DNA of 64,000 nucleotides from Actinoplanes sp. N902-109. GTDB taxonomy: Bacteria > Actinomycetota > Actinomycetes > Mycobacteriales > Micromonosporaceae. Positions 8,385-16,857 of the stretch are shown in pieces. The stretch covers positions 4,651,501 to 4,715,500 of the forward strand of contig NC_021191.1 in the NCBI RefSeq assembly GCF_000389965.1, in the 5' to 3' direction. The position numbers and the translations under genes were made by a program. Every line of letters begins with the position of its first letter. The stretch's first letter is position 1. The notes under the pieces were generated by a model. It was not told where the DNA came from and did no database searches. It worked only from the letters and a program-made list of their open reading frames with translations.

Positions 8385-10313
8385 TCACAGCGGGTGACAG
8401 TCGTCGCTCTCGCCGGGGCGCACGTCGTAGCAGCCGTACTGCAGGCCGTCGGCGGACTGGTCGAGGCCCGGGTCGGCGAAGTGGACCAGCGACACCCAGC
8501 CCCACTGCCCGTTGCCGGCCCGGGTGTAGGCCCACCAGAAGTTGTGGGTGCCGCCGGACGGGTCCGGCTCGCCGGGCTGCTGGCCCAGGAACCAGGCGGG
8601 GCCGGCGCCGGGCAGGGTGCCCACCCGGGCGGAGGTGGGGTCGGGCCGGCTCAGCACCGCGACGTCGGCGCTGCTGAGCGTGCAGTGCTGGGCGAAGAGC
8701 CGGGCGGCGGGGATCCAGGCGGGTGCGGTGCAGCCGCCGCCACCCCCACCGGCGGCGTTGACGCGCAGCCAGTCGGCGAGCAGGGCCGGCTGCCGGCTGC
8801 CGATGATGTCGACACCGCCGTACAGTGCGTCGGTCCATGCGTCGCTGTGGTCGGGACAGTCCAGCAGGTCGAGCGTGCGTACGTGGTGCCCGCTGCGCTG
8901 GGCCGCGGTGATGTCGTCCCAGCGCAGCTTCTGGATGGGCTCGGCGGCCTGCCCGGCGCAGTGCCCGGTGGTGGCCGGGTTGGTGAAGCTGATCACCGGG
9001 ACCAGGTCGGCGTTGTACTGGTCGCGGTCGAGGGCGAAGCTGCCGTCGAGGAACGCATACCGGTCGGTCTGCGCGGCCAGCAGGGTGCGCACCGAGCCGG
9101 AGCCGCGGGCGTCGGCGGGCAGCAGGTCACCGGTGTGGTCGCCGGAGAGCACGACCTGCACCGCCCCCCACTGCCGGGCGCCGGCATCGACATGGAACAG
9201 CATGTCGCGGTACGGCACCAGCGAACCGATGATCGTGCGGGCCACGACCAGCGGGTTGTTCGGGTCGGTGGCCGCCGCGGCGGGGTCGGCGGGCAGCGCG
9301 CACGCACCGCCGGGCGTCTCGGTGCAGCCGATGTCGACGAACAGCAGCACCGGCTGGTGGTAGCCCGGGTACACCCGGCCGCCGCCGGCCTGCACCCGCG
9401 TGTGCAGAGCCTGCAGGAACGCCGGTTCGAACGGCTGCGCCGCGCAGCCGGCGGCGGTGGCCGGTGAGCACCGCACCAGGGTGCCGTCGCGCAGCGCGAC
9501 CTCGGTCCGCAGGCTGGTGAACCCGTGCGCGAGTGCGTCCTGCACCGGCCGGGTGCTGCGCGGGTCGGTATCGGCCTGCCCGTGCGACAACGGGATCACT
9601 GCCGGCGCCGCGGTCGCCGCCGGCGCGGGCGGCGGTTGCTGCTGCGGCCGGCCGTCCCGCGCCACCAGAATGGCGGCGGCACCGGCGAGCAGCACCGCAG
9701 CGAGCACCCCGGCGGTCAGCGGCCACCGCCGGCGCGGGCGGCGGGTGGTGAAGTAGGCGTCGATGACCACCGGCGGGGCGGCCGGTGGTGGCTGCCCGGT
9801 GACCGGGCTGCCGCCGGCGCTGACCGGCACGGGCAGCACGTGCGGGACCCGCTCGTCGGCCTGGCGCGCGCGCTCGATCAGCGCCGCCACGTGGGCGCTG
9901 GCCACCGCGAGCCGGTCGGCGTCGGCCTGCTCGAAGGGCACCCCGGCGATCAGGTGGCCGGCCCGGGCGACCGCGACCACCAGGGCCGCGTTGGTGAGCG
10001 GGCGCGGCTCGCCGGACAGCACCGCCGCCACGTCGTCCTTGTCGGCCGACACCCCGGGCGCCAGCCGCCGGCTGCGGATCACCTCCGCCAGGTGGCGCAG
10101 CGAGGCGGGCCGCCGGCGGCGCCGCGGCGGTGGTGACCCGGGCGGCGGGGTGTACACCCCGACCTTCGCGGCGTGCGCGACCGCGGCGTTGAGCTGCGAG
10201 GCCAGCAGGTGTGCGGCCTCGTGCACCGCGGCCCACCAGGGCGGCAACGGCTGCTGCACCTCAGGGGCCCTCCTCCCGGGCGGGCGTGGCGGCTGTCGTT
10301 CAGCCGCGGCCAT
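8385..10313 (-). CDS. Membrane-anchored fusion: N-terminal regulatory-like domain, degenerate PLC/GDPD-like domain, SH3-like tail
   Basis: The 642-residue protein has four parts. Residues 1-195 are cytoplasmic, with an HTH-like segment (LRHLAEVIRSRR...DVAAVLSGEPRPLTNAALVVAVARAG). One transmembrane helix lies near 200-222 (WPLTAGVLAAVLLAGAAAILVA). The external part begins SHGQADTDPRSTRPVQDALAHGFTSLRTEVALRDGTLV, clearly related to the PI-PLC/GDPD family segment HGHND...RPLLDAL..GFTSVEADV. The C-terminus (DVAVLSRPDPTSARVGTLPG...WGWVSLVHF) looks like a bacterial SH3 domain. The catalytic HxHND is HGQAD here and EAD is RTE, so phosphodiesterase activity is doubtful. It is divergent from a sulfatase gene. 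Confidence 0.7.
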   Translation of the reverse strand: MAAAERQPPRPPGRRAPEVQQPLPPWWAAVHEAAHLLASQLNAAVAHAAKVGVYTPPPGSPPPRRRRRPASLRHLAEVIRSRRLAPGVSADKDDVAAVLSGEPRPLTNAALVVAVARAGHLIAGVPFEQADADRLAVASAHVAALIERARQADERVPHVLPVPVSAGGSPVTGQPPPAAPPVVIDAYFTTRRPRRRWPLTAGVLAAVLLAGAAAILVARDGRPQQQPPPAPAATAAPAVIPLSHGQADTDPRSTRPVQDALAHGFTSLRTEVALRDGTLVRCSPATAAGCAAQPFEPAFLQALHTRVQAGGGRVYPGYHQPVLLFVDIGCTETPGGACALPADPAAAATDPNNPLVVARTIIGSLVPYRDMLFHVDAGARQWGAVQVVLSGDHTGDLLPADARGSGSVRTLLAAQTDRYAFLDGSFALDRDQYNADLVPVISFTNPATTGHCAGQAAEPIQKLRWDDITAAQRSGHHVRTLDLLDCPDHSDAWTDALYGGVDIIGSRQPALLADWLRVNAAGGGGGGCTAPAWIPAARLFAQHCTLSSADVAVLSRPDPTSARVGTLPGAGPAWFLGQQPGEPDPSGGTHNFWWAYTRAGNGQWGWVSLVHFADPGLDQSADGLQYGCYDVRPGESDDCHPL

Positions 10314-10419
10314 CGACGATTATGCCCACCCCGGTGAACCGTATCCGCGCGGCAGGCGTGTGCAGGACAGGGGAGTACGCTCCGCCCCCGTGCCGCCTCG
10401 CCCCGAAGGATCGTCTGCT

Positions 10420-12090
10420 GTGTCCCGTCGCCGCCGCGCCGCCGCCTGGGCCCTCACCGGGTTCGCCGCGGTCCTCGTGTTCCTCGCCCTGGTCGTGCCG
10501 GACCAGATCACCCGGCTGCCGGCCGGCACCGCGCTGTGGCGCGCGTTCGTCCGGCTGCCGCTGGAGGCGCTGGCCGCGTTCACCGTGCTGCTGGTGCTGC
10601 CGCAGCGCTGGCGAAGGCCGGTCGCGGGGGTGCTGGGCGCGGTGCTCGGGCTGCTCACCGTACTCAAGATCATCGACATGGGGTTCTTCTCCGCCCTGGC
10701 CCGCTCGTTCGACCCGGTGCTGGACTGGCCGTTGTTCGCCGACGGCTACCGCTTCGTGCAGGACTCCTTCGGCACCGGCGGGGCGATCGCGGCGCTCGTG
10801 CTGGCGGTGGCCGCCGCGGTCGGCGTACCGGCGGGCATGGTCCTGGCCATGCGGCGCCTGGCCGCGGCAGCCGACCGGCACCGCACGGCCGCGCGGCGAT
10901 CGTTGCTGGTGACCACCCTGGCCTGGCCGGCACTGGCGCTGCTGGGCACCTCGTTCGTGCCGGGGGTGTACGTGGCCAGCGACACCGCCGTGGCCCTGGC
11001 CCGCGACAGCATCGGCACCGTGCCCGCCGCGATCCGCGACAAGAAGGCGTTCACCGCCGAGGCCGCCGCCGACGCCTACCGCGCCACCCCGGGCGGCCAG
11101 CTGCTGACCGGGCTGCGCGGCAAGGACGTGATCGTCACGTTCGTGGAGAGCTACGGCCGCTCCGCGGTGCAGGACCCCACCCTAAACCCGCTGGTGCACG
11201 CGGCGCTCAGCGCCGGGACCAAGCAACTGGGCACGGCCGGGTTCACCGCCCGCAGCGGCTGGCTGACCTCCCCGACCTCCGGCGGCGGCAGCTGGCTGGC
11301 GCACTCCACCTTCCAGTCCGGGGTGTGGATCGACAACCAGCAGCGCTACCGCAGCCTGGTCTCCGGTGACCGGCTCACCCTGACCAGCGCGTTCGCCAAG
11401 ACCGGGGCGTGGCGCACGGTGGGCGTCGAGCCCGGCGTCACCTACGCCTGGCCCGAGGGCCAGTTCTACGGCTACGACCAGGTGTACGACTCGCACACGC
11501 TGGGCTATCACGGCCCGGCGTTCAGCTGGGCCACCATGCCCGACCAGTTCACCCTCAAGTCCTTCACCGACCAGGAGTACCGCCGGCCCGGCCGGGGCCC
11601 GCTGATGGCCGAGATGACCTTCGTGTCCAGCCACACCCCGTGGGCGCCGATCCCGCAGCTGATCGGCTGGGACCAGGTCGGCGACGGCTCGGTCTACACC
11701 CAGCAGCACGCCCACGCCAAAACCACCGCCCAGGTGTGGAGCGACAAGGACCAGATCCGCGCCGAGTACGCCAAGTCCATCGTCTACTCCGTCGACAGCC
11801 TGATCTCCTGGGTCCGCACGTACGGCGACAAGAACCTGGTGCTGGTGTTCCTCGGCGACCACCAGCCCGCCCCCGTCGTGGTCGGTGACGGCGCCAGCCA
11901 CGACGTGCCGGTCACCATCGTCGCGCACGACCCGCGGGTGCTCGACCGGGTCGCCGGCTGGAACTGGAGCACCGGGCTGGAACCCGCCCCGGACGCCCCG
12001 GTGTGGCCGATGAACGAGTTCCGCGACCGGTTCCTGAGCGCGTTCGGCCCGGCCGGAAACACCTCGCGCCCGCTGTCACCACCCAAATAG
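10420..12090 (+). CDS. LTA-synthase-like membrane sulfatase-family protein
   Basis: About five N-terminal hydrophobic segments (residues 10-190) precede an external alkaline-phosphatase-superfamily domain. That domain shows DVIVTFVESYGRSA (metal-binding Glu), SGWLTSPTSGGGSWLAHSTFQSG (position of the catalytic Ser/Thr), MTFVSSHTPWAP and VLVFLGDHQPAP (metal-binding Asp-His). This is the architecture of lipoteichoic acid synthase and phosphoethanolamine-transferase-like enzymes. Actinomycetes lack classical LTA, so the transferred group is unknown. The GTG at 10420 is chosen because GAAGGA lies about 9 bases upstream; GTGs at 10390 and 10360 are alternatives. The DUF6204 gene follows after 10 bases. 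Confidence 0.83.
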   Translation: MSRRRRAAAWALTGFAAVLVFLALVVPDQITRLPAGTALWRAFVRLPLEALAAFTVLLVLPQRWRRPVAGVLGAVLGLLTVLKIIDMGFFSALARSFDPVLDWPLFADGYRFVQDSFGTGGAIAALVLAVAAAVGVPAGMVLAMRRLAAAADRHRTAARRSLLVTTLAWPALALLGTSFVPGVYVASDTAVALARDSIGTVPAAIRDKKAFTAEAAADAYRATPGGQLLTGLRGKDVIVTFVESYGRSAVQDPTLNPLVHAALSAGTKQLGTAGFTARSGWLTSPTSGGGSWLAHSTFQSGVWIDNQQRYRSLVSGDRLTLTSAFAKTGAWRTVGVEPGVTYAWPEGQFYGYDQVYDSHTLGYHGPAFSWATMPDQFTLKSFTDQEYRRPGRGPLMAEMTFVSSHTPWAPIPQLIGWDQVGDGSVYTQQHAHAKTTAQVWSDKDQIRAEYAKSIVYSVDSLISWVRTYGDKNLVLVFLGDHQPAPVVVGDGASHDVPVTIVAHDPRVLDRVAGWNWSTGLEPAPDAPVWPMNEFRDRFLSAFGPAGNTSRPLSPPK

Positions 12091-12100
12091 GCTGCCCGCC

Positions 12101-12451
12101 ATGAGTCCACGCACCATCCGGGTCACCGTCCGCGGCGCCTTCGACGCCCTCACCGACGCCCAGCGCACCGAACTGCTGGCCGCCGCCGCCGAGCACGACG
12201 TGGTGTTCGCCGCGTTCACCCCTACCGGCTCGATGACCTACGACATCGCCGCCCGCCCGTTCTTCACCTTCCGCTACCAGGGCAGCGCCGGCTCCGACGA
12301 CGACATCCCCGCGGTGACCGCCCGCGCGCAGGCCGCCGCGGTGCAGTGGCTGGACACGCGCGGGTATGCGTACAAGAACCTGAGCAGCCAGACCACCGAC
12401 ATGTCGCAGATCCCGCTGGGCGCCCGCGGCAAGCGCCGTCAGTCCGCCTGA
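12101..12451 (+). CDS. DUF6204 family protein
   Basis: The 116-residue protein begins SPRTIRVTVRGAFDALTDAQRTELLAAAAEHDVVFAAFTPTGSMTYD, the hallmark of the actinobacterial DUF6204 family: a small alpha/beta protein with no known function. The middle segment FFTFRYQGSAGSDDDIPAVTARAQAAAVQWLDTRGY is also characteristic. It starts 10 bases after the sulfatase stop and is likely cotranscribed. Its 3' end overlaps the convergent aldo/keto reductase gene by 13 bases. Confidence 0.85.
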   Translation: MSPRTIRVTVRGAFDALTDAQRTELLAAAAEHDVVFAAFTPTGSMTYDIAARPFFTFRYQGSAGSDDDIPAVTARAQAAAVQWLDTRGYAYKNLSSQTTDMSQIPLGARGKRRQSA

Positions 12452-13260
12452 AGCTGCGCCAGATCGGCCGCCGTCAGCCGCAGCCGGGCGGCGGCCATGT
12501 TCTGCTCCAGATGCGCCACGCTGCCGGTGCCCGGGATCGCCAGCACATGCGCACCCTGATGCAACGTCCACGCCAGGCGCACCTGATGCTCGCTGACCCC
12601 GTGCCGCTGCGCCACCGGGCCCGCGGCCAGCGGTACGGCACCGCGTTCGTGCCCCCGCCCGGCCACCGAGAAGAACGGCACGAACGCGATGCCGCGGCGC
12701 CCGCACTCGGCCAGCAGCTCGGTGTCGCCCGGGTGGCGCAGCTCCAGGCCGTAGGCGTTCTGCACGCCCACCACCGGCGCGATCGCCTGCGCCTGCTGCA
12801 GGTGGTGGCGGTGCACGTTGGAGATGCCCAGATGCCGGATCAGCCCCCGCTCGCGCAGCGCGGCCAGCTCGCTGAACGGCTGCTCCAGCGAGACCTCGGC
12901 GTCCCGGTCGCGCAGCCGCAGGTTCACCACGTCCAGGGTGTCGACGCCCAGCAGCCGCAGCGTCGACTCGACCCGCTCACGCAGCGGCGCCGTGGAGATC
13001 ACCTTCGAGGCGATGACACACCCGTCCGGGTACGGGTGCAGCGCGGCCCGCAGCAGCTCCGCGGCCCACCGTCTCGGCCCCGAACCCACCCCCAGCGTGC
13101 CGCCGGGCGAGACGTAGAAACTGGCCGTGTCGAAGTGGTCGACCCCCAGCTCGGCGGCCCGGCGCAGCACCCGGATCGCCAGCTGCCGGTCGGGGTTGGC
13201 GGTGATGCGCATGGTGCCGAACCCCATCGGGCTGACCTCACGGCCGGCGAACCGCGTCAC
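12439..13260 (-). CDS. Aldo/keto reductase family oxidoreductase
   Basis: The 273-residue protein has the TIM-barrel AKR pattern: MGFGTMRI at the start, VDHFDTASFYVSPG with the catalytic Asp and Tyr, CVIASKV with the catalytic Lys, GLIRHLGISN, and the C-terminal NADPH-binding IPGTGSVAHLEQNMAAA. The position of the usual catalytic His reads DVVNLRLRD, an Arg, as in the subgroup of actinobacterial AKRs with VVNLR. Substrate unknown. The GTG start overlaps the GNAT stop codon by 4 bases (GTGA). It is the last gene of a minus-strand operon. Confidence 0.85.
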   Translation of the reverse strand: MTRFAGREVSPMGFGTMRITANPDRQLAIRVLRRAAELGVDHFDTASFYVSPGGTLGVGSGPRRWAAELLRAALHPYPDGCVIASKVISTAPLRERVESTLRLLGVDTLDVVNLRLRDRDAEVSLEQPFSELAALRERGLIRHLGISNVHRHHLQQAQAIAPVVGVQNAYGLELRHPGDTELLAECGRRGIAFVPFFSVAGRGHERGAVPLAAGPVAQRHGVSEHQVRLAWTLHQGAHVLAIPGTGSVAHLEQNMAAARLRLTAADLAQLQAD

Positions 13261-13757
13261 GGGCGCTCCTTGGCATGCAGATGACCCTGCTGCGGGTACG
13301 GGTGCTGCGCGCTGAGCGTCGCCTCGTACGCGAACCCGCTGCGCACCGCCACCCGGCAGGAAGCGACGTTGTCGACGGCATGCAGCAACTCGATCCGGTG
13401 CAGCTGCGCGAACCTGCCGAACGCCCACGCGGTGAGCAGCCCCACCGCCTGCGACGCCACCCCGCGGCCCCGGGCGGGCGCAGCCGTCCAGTAACCGACC
13501 TCAGCGGTCCCGGCCGCCCGCGCGCCGCCGCGTTTGAGGACCACGTTGCCCGCCAGCTGCCCACCGGCGTCCACGACGGCGAAGCTGAACCGGGTCGCGT
13601 CGGCCCAGCCGGCGTGCTGGGCCGCCAGCCACCGCAGCGCCGCCTCGACATCGGGTGCGCGCACCCTGGTGTACTGCCGCAGCGCGTCGTCGTCGGCCAC
13701 CGCCACCAGGGCCGGTGCGTCCTCGTCACGCCAGCGGCGCAGGCTCAGCCCGCTCAC
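13257..13757 (-). CDS. GNAT-family N-acetyltransferase (RimJ/RimL-like)
   Basis: The 166-residue protein begins SGLSLRRWRDEDAPALVAVADDDALRQYTR. It contains the acetyl-CoA-binding segment VGYWTAAPARGRGVASQAVGLLTAWAFG with the Q/RxxGxG/A-like RGRGVA loop. It continues RIELLHAVDNVASCRVAVRSGFAYEATL, the classic asparagine/serine-bearing GNAT motif B. The family acetylates ribosomal protein N-termini or small amines; the substrate is not determined. Both ends overlap neighbouring genes through GTGA junctions, so it is translationally coupled in the operon. Confidence 0.87.
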   Translation of the reverse strand: MSGLSLRRWRDEDAPALVAVADDDALRQYTRVRAPDVEAALRWLAAQHAGWADATRFSFAVVDAGGQLAGNVVLKRGGARAAGTAEVGYWTAAPARGRGVASQAVGLLTAWAFGRFAQLHRIELLHAVDNVASCRVAVRSGFAYEATLSAQHPYPQQGHLHAKERP

Positions 13758-14233
13758 CGCGCCAGGTGCGCCTCGATGGCCTGCACGACCAGGGCGTGAT
13801 CGTCGGCCTGCGGCAGCCCCGACACCGTCACCACCCCGACCACCCCGGCCCCGCGCACCCGTACGGGGAAAGCGCCGCCATGGGTCGCGTAGTCGGCCGG
13901 ATCCACGCCGTACTTGGCATCCAGCGCCTCACCCTTGGCCGCCAGCCGCCGCCCGACCAGGTAGGACGACGCGGCGAACCGCTCCACCACCCGCACCTTG
14001 CGCACGATCCAGTGGTCGTTGTCCGCGGTGCTGCCCGCCAGCGCGGCGTGGAACACCTGCTGGGTGCCGCGCCGGATGTCGATCGCCACCGGCAGCGACC
14101 GCTCGCCGGCCAGCCGCACCAGCAGACTGCCCAGCTGCCAGGCGTCGTCGAGCTCGAACCGCTCGAACACCAGGCGTTCTTCCTGCTCCTGCAGCCGCCG
14201 CAGCAGCAGCTCCTCGGTCTCGCTCACCGTCAC
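13754..14233 (-). CDS. UPF0303 (GlcG/HbpS-like) family protein
   Basis: The 159-residue protein reads TVSETEELLLRRLQEQEERLVFERFELDDAWQLGSLLVRLA, then LPVAIDIRRGTQQVFHAALAGSTADNDHWIVRKVRVVERF and a C-terminal FPVRVRGAGVVGVVTVSGLPQADDHALVV. This is the UPF0303 family, a heme-degrading-domain (GlcG/HbpS) fold; relatives bind heme or act in tail-anchored protein handling in yeast. The function here is unknown. The GTG start at 14233 overlaps the stop of a tiny upstream membrane ORF, and the stop overlaps the GNAT start. Confidence 0.85.
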   Translation of the reverse strand: MTVSETEELLLRRLQEQEERLVFERFELDDAWQLGSLLVRLAGERSLPVAIDIRRGTQQVFHAALAGSTADNDHWIVRKVRVVERFAASSYLVGRRLAAKGEALDAKYGVDPADYATHGGAFPVRVRGAGVVGVVTVSGLPQADDHALVVQAIEAHLAR

Positions 14234-14316
14234 AACCCCCGTCTCCTGCGCAGCCCGATCCCGGCCACACCGATCAACGCCAGCACCGTCAGCAGGCAGC
14301 ACACCGCTTTGAACAC
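14230..14316 (-). CDS. Tiny single-span membrane peptide
   Basis: This 28-codon frame (start GTG, then FKAVCCLLTVLALIGVAGIGLRRRRGL) is one hydrophobic helix followed by a cluster of arginines, an N-out/C-in membrane anchor pattern. Its stop overlaps the UPF0303 start by 4 bases (GTGA), exactly like every other junction in this operon, which is the best evidence that it is translated. No family is recognised. It may simply drive coupled translation of UPF0303. Its start lies only 12-24 bases from the divergent EEP gene start. Confidence 0.5.
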   Translation of the reverse strand: MFKAVCCLLTVLALIGVAGIGLRRRRGL

Positions 14317-14339
14317 CCGCTCACGATATGGTCATCTGC

Positions 14340-15110
14340 GTGCGCCTGGCCACTTTCAACCTCCTGCACGGCCGTTCGCTGTCCGACGGTGCCGTGCACG
14401 CCGACCGCGTCGCGCAAGCCGTGGCCGACCTCGACGCCGACGTGCTCGGCCTGCAGGAGGTCGACCGGGCCCAGCCACGCAGCGGGCACCTCGACCTGAC
14501 GGCCATCGCCGCCGAGGCCCTCGGTGCCCCCGCGCACCGCTTCGCCGCGGCGGTGGTCGGCACGCCGGGGGAGACCTGGCAACCCTGGAAGTCCGAAGCC
14601 GACAACACCAACCCGCTGTACGGCATAGCCCTGGTCAGCCGGTGGCCGGTGCTGCGCTGGCAGATCACCCAGCTGCCCGGCGCCCCGATCAAGTCGCCGG
14701 TGTGGGTGCCCGAGGGCCGCATCCTGATGATCAAGGACGAGCCGCGCATCCTCATCGCCGCGGTCATCGACGCCCCGGGCGGGCCCATGACGGTGGCCAA
14801 CACCCACCTGTCGTTCGTACCGGGATGGAATCTGCGGCAGTTGCGTCACGCCGTGCGTGCGCTGCGCAGCCTGCCGGCACCGCGCATCCTGATGGGCGAC
14901 CTGAACATGCCGGCCGGGCCGGTGCGCGCGGTCACCGGCTGGCACACCCTGGCGCGGCGGGCCACCTATCCCAGCCCCGCACCCCGGGCCCAGCTCGACC
15001 ACATCCTGGCCGACCCGCGCGGTGGGCACGCGCTGGGCCGCGTCGCGCAGGTCGCCACCCCGGCCGTGCCGGTCTCCGACCACCGCCCGCTGGTCGTGCA
15101 CCTGACGTAG
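14340..15110 (+). CDS. Endonuclease/exonuclease/phosphatase (EEP) fold protein
   Basis: The protein begins RLATFNLLHGRSL (Asn metal ligand). It continues DVLGLQEVDRAQPRSG (Glu metal ligand), VANTHLSFVPGWNLRQL (Asn-x-His), ILMGDLNMPAGPV (catalytic Asp-x-Asn) and ends VSDHRPLVVHL (Ser-Asp-His). This is a full set of DNase I/exonuclease III-like catalytic residues. There is no signal peptide or membrane segment, so it acts inside the cell; the substrate could be nucleic acid or a phosphodiester. The GTG at 14340 is preferred to the ATG at 14328 because family members start at RLATFN; neither has a clear ribosome-binding site. Confidence 0.82.
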   Translation: MRLATFNLLHGRSLSDGAVHADRVAQAVADLDADVLGLQEVDRAQPRSGHLDLTAIAAEALGAPAHRFAAAVVGTPGETWQPWKSEADNTNPLYGIALVSRWPVLRWQITQLPGAPIKSPVWVPEGRILMIKDEPRILIAAVIDAPGGPMTVANTHLSFVPGWNLRQLRHAVRALRSLPAPRILMGDLNMPAGPVRAVTGWHTLARRATYPSPAPRAQLDHILADPRGGHALGRVAQVATPAVPVSDHRPLVVHLT

Positions 15111-15129
15111 GTCACACCCCGATTCGGTT

Positions 15130-15150
15130 GTACGCAACTCAATCGCGTAC
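15130..15150. promoter_or_regulatory. Candidate OhrR operator
   Basis: Perfect arms GTACGC and GCGTAC flank nine bases, 13 bases before the ohrR start codon. The location and AT-leaning centre fit autoregulation of ohrR-ohr. Confidence 0.5.
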
Positions 15151-15163
15151 TACCGTTCAGGTC

Positions 15164-15592
15164 ATGGAAGGGCCCACCGGACTCGAACAGATGATCTGCT
15201 TCGAGCTCTACGCCGCCAGCCGCGCCATGACCGGGCTCTACCGGCCCGAACTCGACGCCGCGGGCATCACCTACCCCCAGTACGTCGCCCTGCGCGTCAT
15301 CTGGCAACGCGGCCGCATCACCGTGCGCGACCTCGGCACCATCCTGCACCTCGACAGCGGCACCCTCTCGCCACTGCTCAAACGCCTCGAAACCCAAGGC
15401 CTCATCCACCGCGAACGCGGCACCGACGACGAGCGCGTCGTCTGGATCACCAGCACCACCCAGGGTTCCGAGCTGCAACAACGGGTAGCAGACCTACCGC
15501 AACGACTGGCCTGCGCCCTCGACCTGAACACCGAGGAATTCACCACCCTGCACACCCTGCTCGGCCGCATCCGCAGCGCCCGAGCCATCTGA
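15164..15592 (+). CDS. ohrR: MarR-family organic-peroxide sensor OhrR
   Basis: The 142-residue protein begins MEGPTGLEQMICFELYAASRAM. The Cys at residue 12 in the LEQMICFELYAASR context is the reactive cysteine of OhrR proteins. The winged helix follows: YPQYVALRVIWQRGRITVRDLGTILHLDSGTLSPLLKRLETQGLIHRERGTDDERVVWI. When the cysteine is oxidised by organic hydroperoxide, OhrR leaves its operator. Here it lies 14 bases upstream of ohr on the same strand, so one operator would control both. The second cysteine of the two-Cys subclass is not seen, pointing to the one-Cys type. Confidence 0.9.
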   Translation: MEGPTGLEQMICFELYAASRAMTGLYRPELDAAGITYPQYVALRVIWQRGRITVRDLGTILHLDSGTLSPLLKRLETQGLIHRERGTDDERVVWITSTTQGSELQQRVADLPQRLACALDLNTEEFTTLHTLLGRIRSARAI

Positions 15593-15606
15593 CAAGGAGA
15601 CACACC

Positions 15607-16026
15607 ATGGCAGCCATCTACACCGCCTCCGCCACCGCCACCGGCGACGGACGGCAAGGCCACACCCGCTCCAGCGACGGCGTCATCGACCTCGACCTGT
15701 CCGTCCCCAAGGAGATGGGCGGCCCCGGCGGCGCCCACAGCAACCCCGAACAGCTGTTCGCCGCCGGCTACGCCGCCTGCTTCCACGGCGCCCTCAAACT
15801 CGTCGCCGGCAAGCAGAAGATCCAGCTCACCGACACCGCCATCACCGTCGACGTCGGCATCGGCCCCAACGGCCAGGGCGGCTTCCAGCTCGAGGTCACC
15901 ATCGAGGCCGAACTGCCCAGCGTCGACGAGGCAACCGCCCAGCAGCTGCTCGAAGCCGCCCACCAGGTGTGCCCCTACAGCAACGCCACCCGCGGCAACA
16001 TCGACGTCAAACTCCAGCTCGCCTGA
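15607..16026 (+). CDS. ohr: Organic hydroperoxide resistance protein Ohr
   Basis: The 139-residue protein matches the OsmC/Ohr family over its whole length. It has the peroxidatic Cys58 in QLFAAGYAACFHGAL and the resolving Cys122 in HQVCPYSNATRGN, plus the Arg of the start region (DGRQGHTRSSDGVIDL) near residue 21. Ohr reduces organic and lipid hydroperoxides with lipoylated proteins as electron donors. A good AAGGAG site precedes the start. It follows ohrR and precedes the alpha/beta hydrolase by 12 bases, a three-gene unit. Confidence 0.95.
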   Translation: MAAIYTASATATGDGRQGHTRSSDGVIDLDLSVPKEMGGPGGAHSNPEQLFAAGYAACFHGALKLVAGKQKIQLTDTAITVDVGIGPNGQGGFQLEVTIEAELPSVDEATAQQLLEAAHQVCPYSNATRGNIDVKLQLA

Positions 16027-16038
16027 GAGGCCCGCCCC

Positions 16039-16857
16039 ATGCCGTACGTCACCACCAGCACCGGCGTCGAGCTCTACCACGAGGACTTCGGCACCGGCGA
16101 CCCCGTCGTGCTCATCCACGGCTGGCCCCTGTCCGGCCGCAGCTGGGAAAACCAGATCCCGGCCCTCATCGCCGACGGCAAGCGCGTCATCACCTACGAC
16201 CGCCGCGGCTTCGGCAAGAGCAGCCAGCCCTGGGACGGCTACGACTACGACACCTTCGCCGCCGACCTCGACGCCCTGCTCACCCAGCTCGACCTCACCG
16301 GCGTCACCCTCGTCGGCTTCTCCATGGGCGGGGGAGAGGTGGCCCGCTACCTCGGCACCTACGGCAGCAGCCGGATCGCCAAGGCCGTCTTCGCCGCCGC
16401 CGTCCCGCCCTACCTCTACAAGAACGGCGACAACCCCGACGGCGCCCTCGACGACGACACCATCAAACAGTTCCAGGACGGCATCACCACCGACCGCATC
16501 GCCTTCGTCGACGCCTTCGCCGAGAACTTCTTCAAAGCCGGCAAGAAGTCCCAGGTCAGCGACGCCCAGGTGCGCTACGCCCAGGAACTGGCCCACCTCG
16601 CCAGCCCCAAGGGCACCCTCGACTGCGTCGCCGCGTTCGGCCTCACCGACTTCCGCGACGACCTGGCCAAGATCGACATCCCGGTGCTGGTCATCCATGG
16701 CGACAGCGACGCCGTCGTCCCGTTCGAGAACAGCGGCAAACGCACCGCCGAAGCCATCAAGGGCGCCCAGCTGCACGTCATCAAGGACGGCCCGCACGGC
16801 ATCAACGCCAGCCACCCCACCGAGTTCAACGAAGCCCTGCTGGCCTTCCTGAACTAA
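16039..16857 (+). CDS. Alpha/beta hydrolase (non-heme chloroperoxidase/arylesterase type)
   Basis: The 272-residue protein has the oxyanion segment VVLIHGWPLSGRSWE, ITYDRRGFGKSSQP, the nucleophile elbow VGFSMGGGEVARYLG (Ser95), the acid in IHGDSDAVVPFE (Asp near 224) and the general base in DGPHGINASHP (His253). This is the cofactor-free haloperoxidase/esterase group, which can form and use peracids. Its position right behind ohrR-ohr suggests cotranscription and a role in handling peroxides or peracid esters, as an inference. Its stop codon overlaps the convergent recombinase stop (CTAA). Confidence 0.9.
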   Translation: MPYVTTSTGVELYHEDFGTGDPVVLIHGWPLSGRSWENQIPALIADGKRVITYDRRGFGKSSQPWDGYDYDTFAADLDALLTQLDLTGVTLVGFSMGGGEVARYLGTYGSSRIAKAVFAAAVPPYLYKNGDNPDGALDDDTIKQFQDGITTDRIAFVDAFAENFFKAGKKSQVSDAQVRYAQELAHLASPKGTLDCVAAFGLTDFRDDLAKIDIPVLVIHGDSDAVVPFENSGKRTAEAIKGAQLHVIKDGPHGINASHPTEFNEALLAFLN

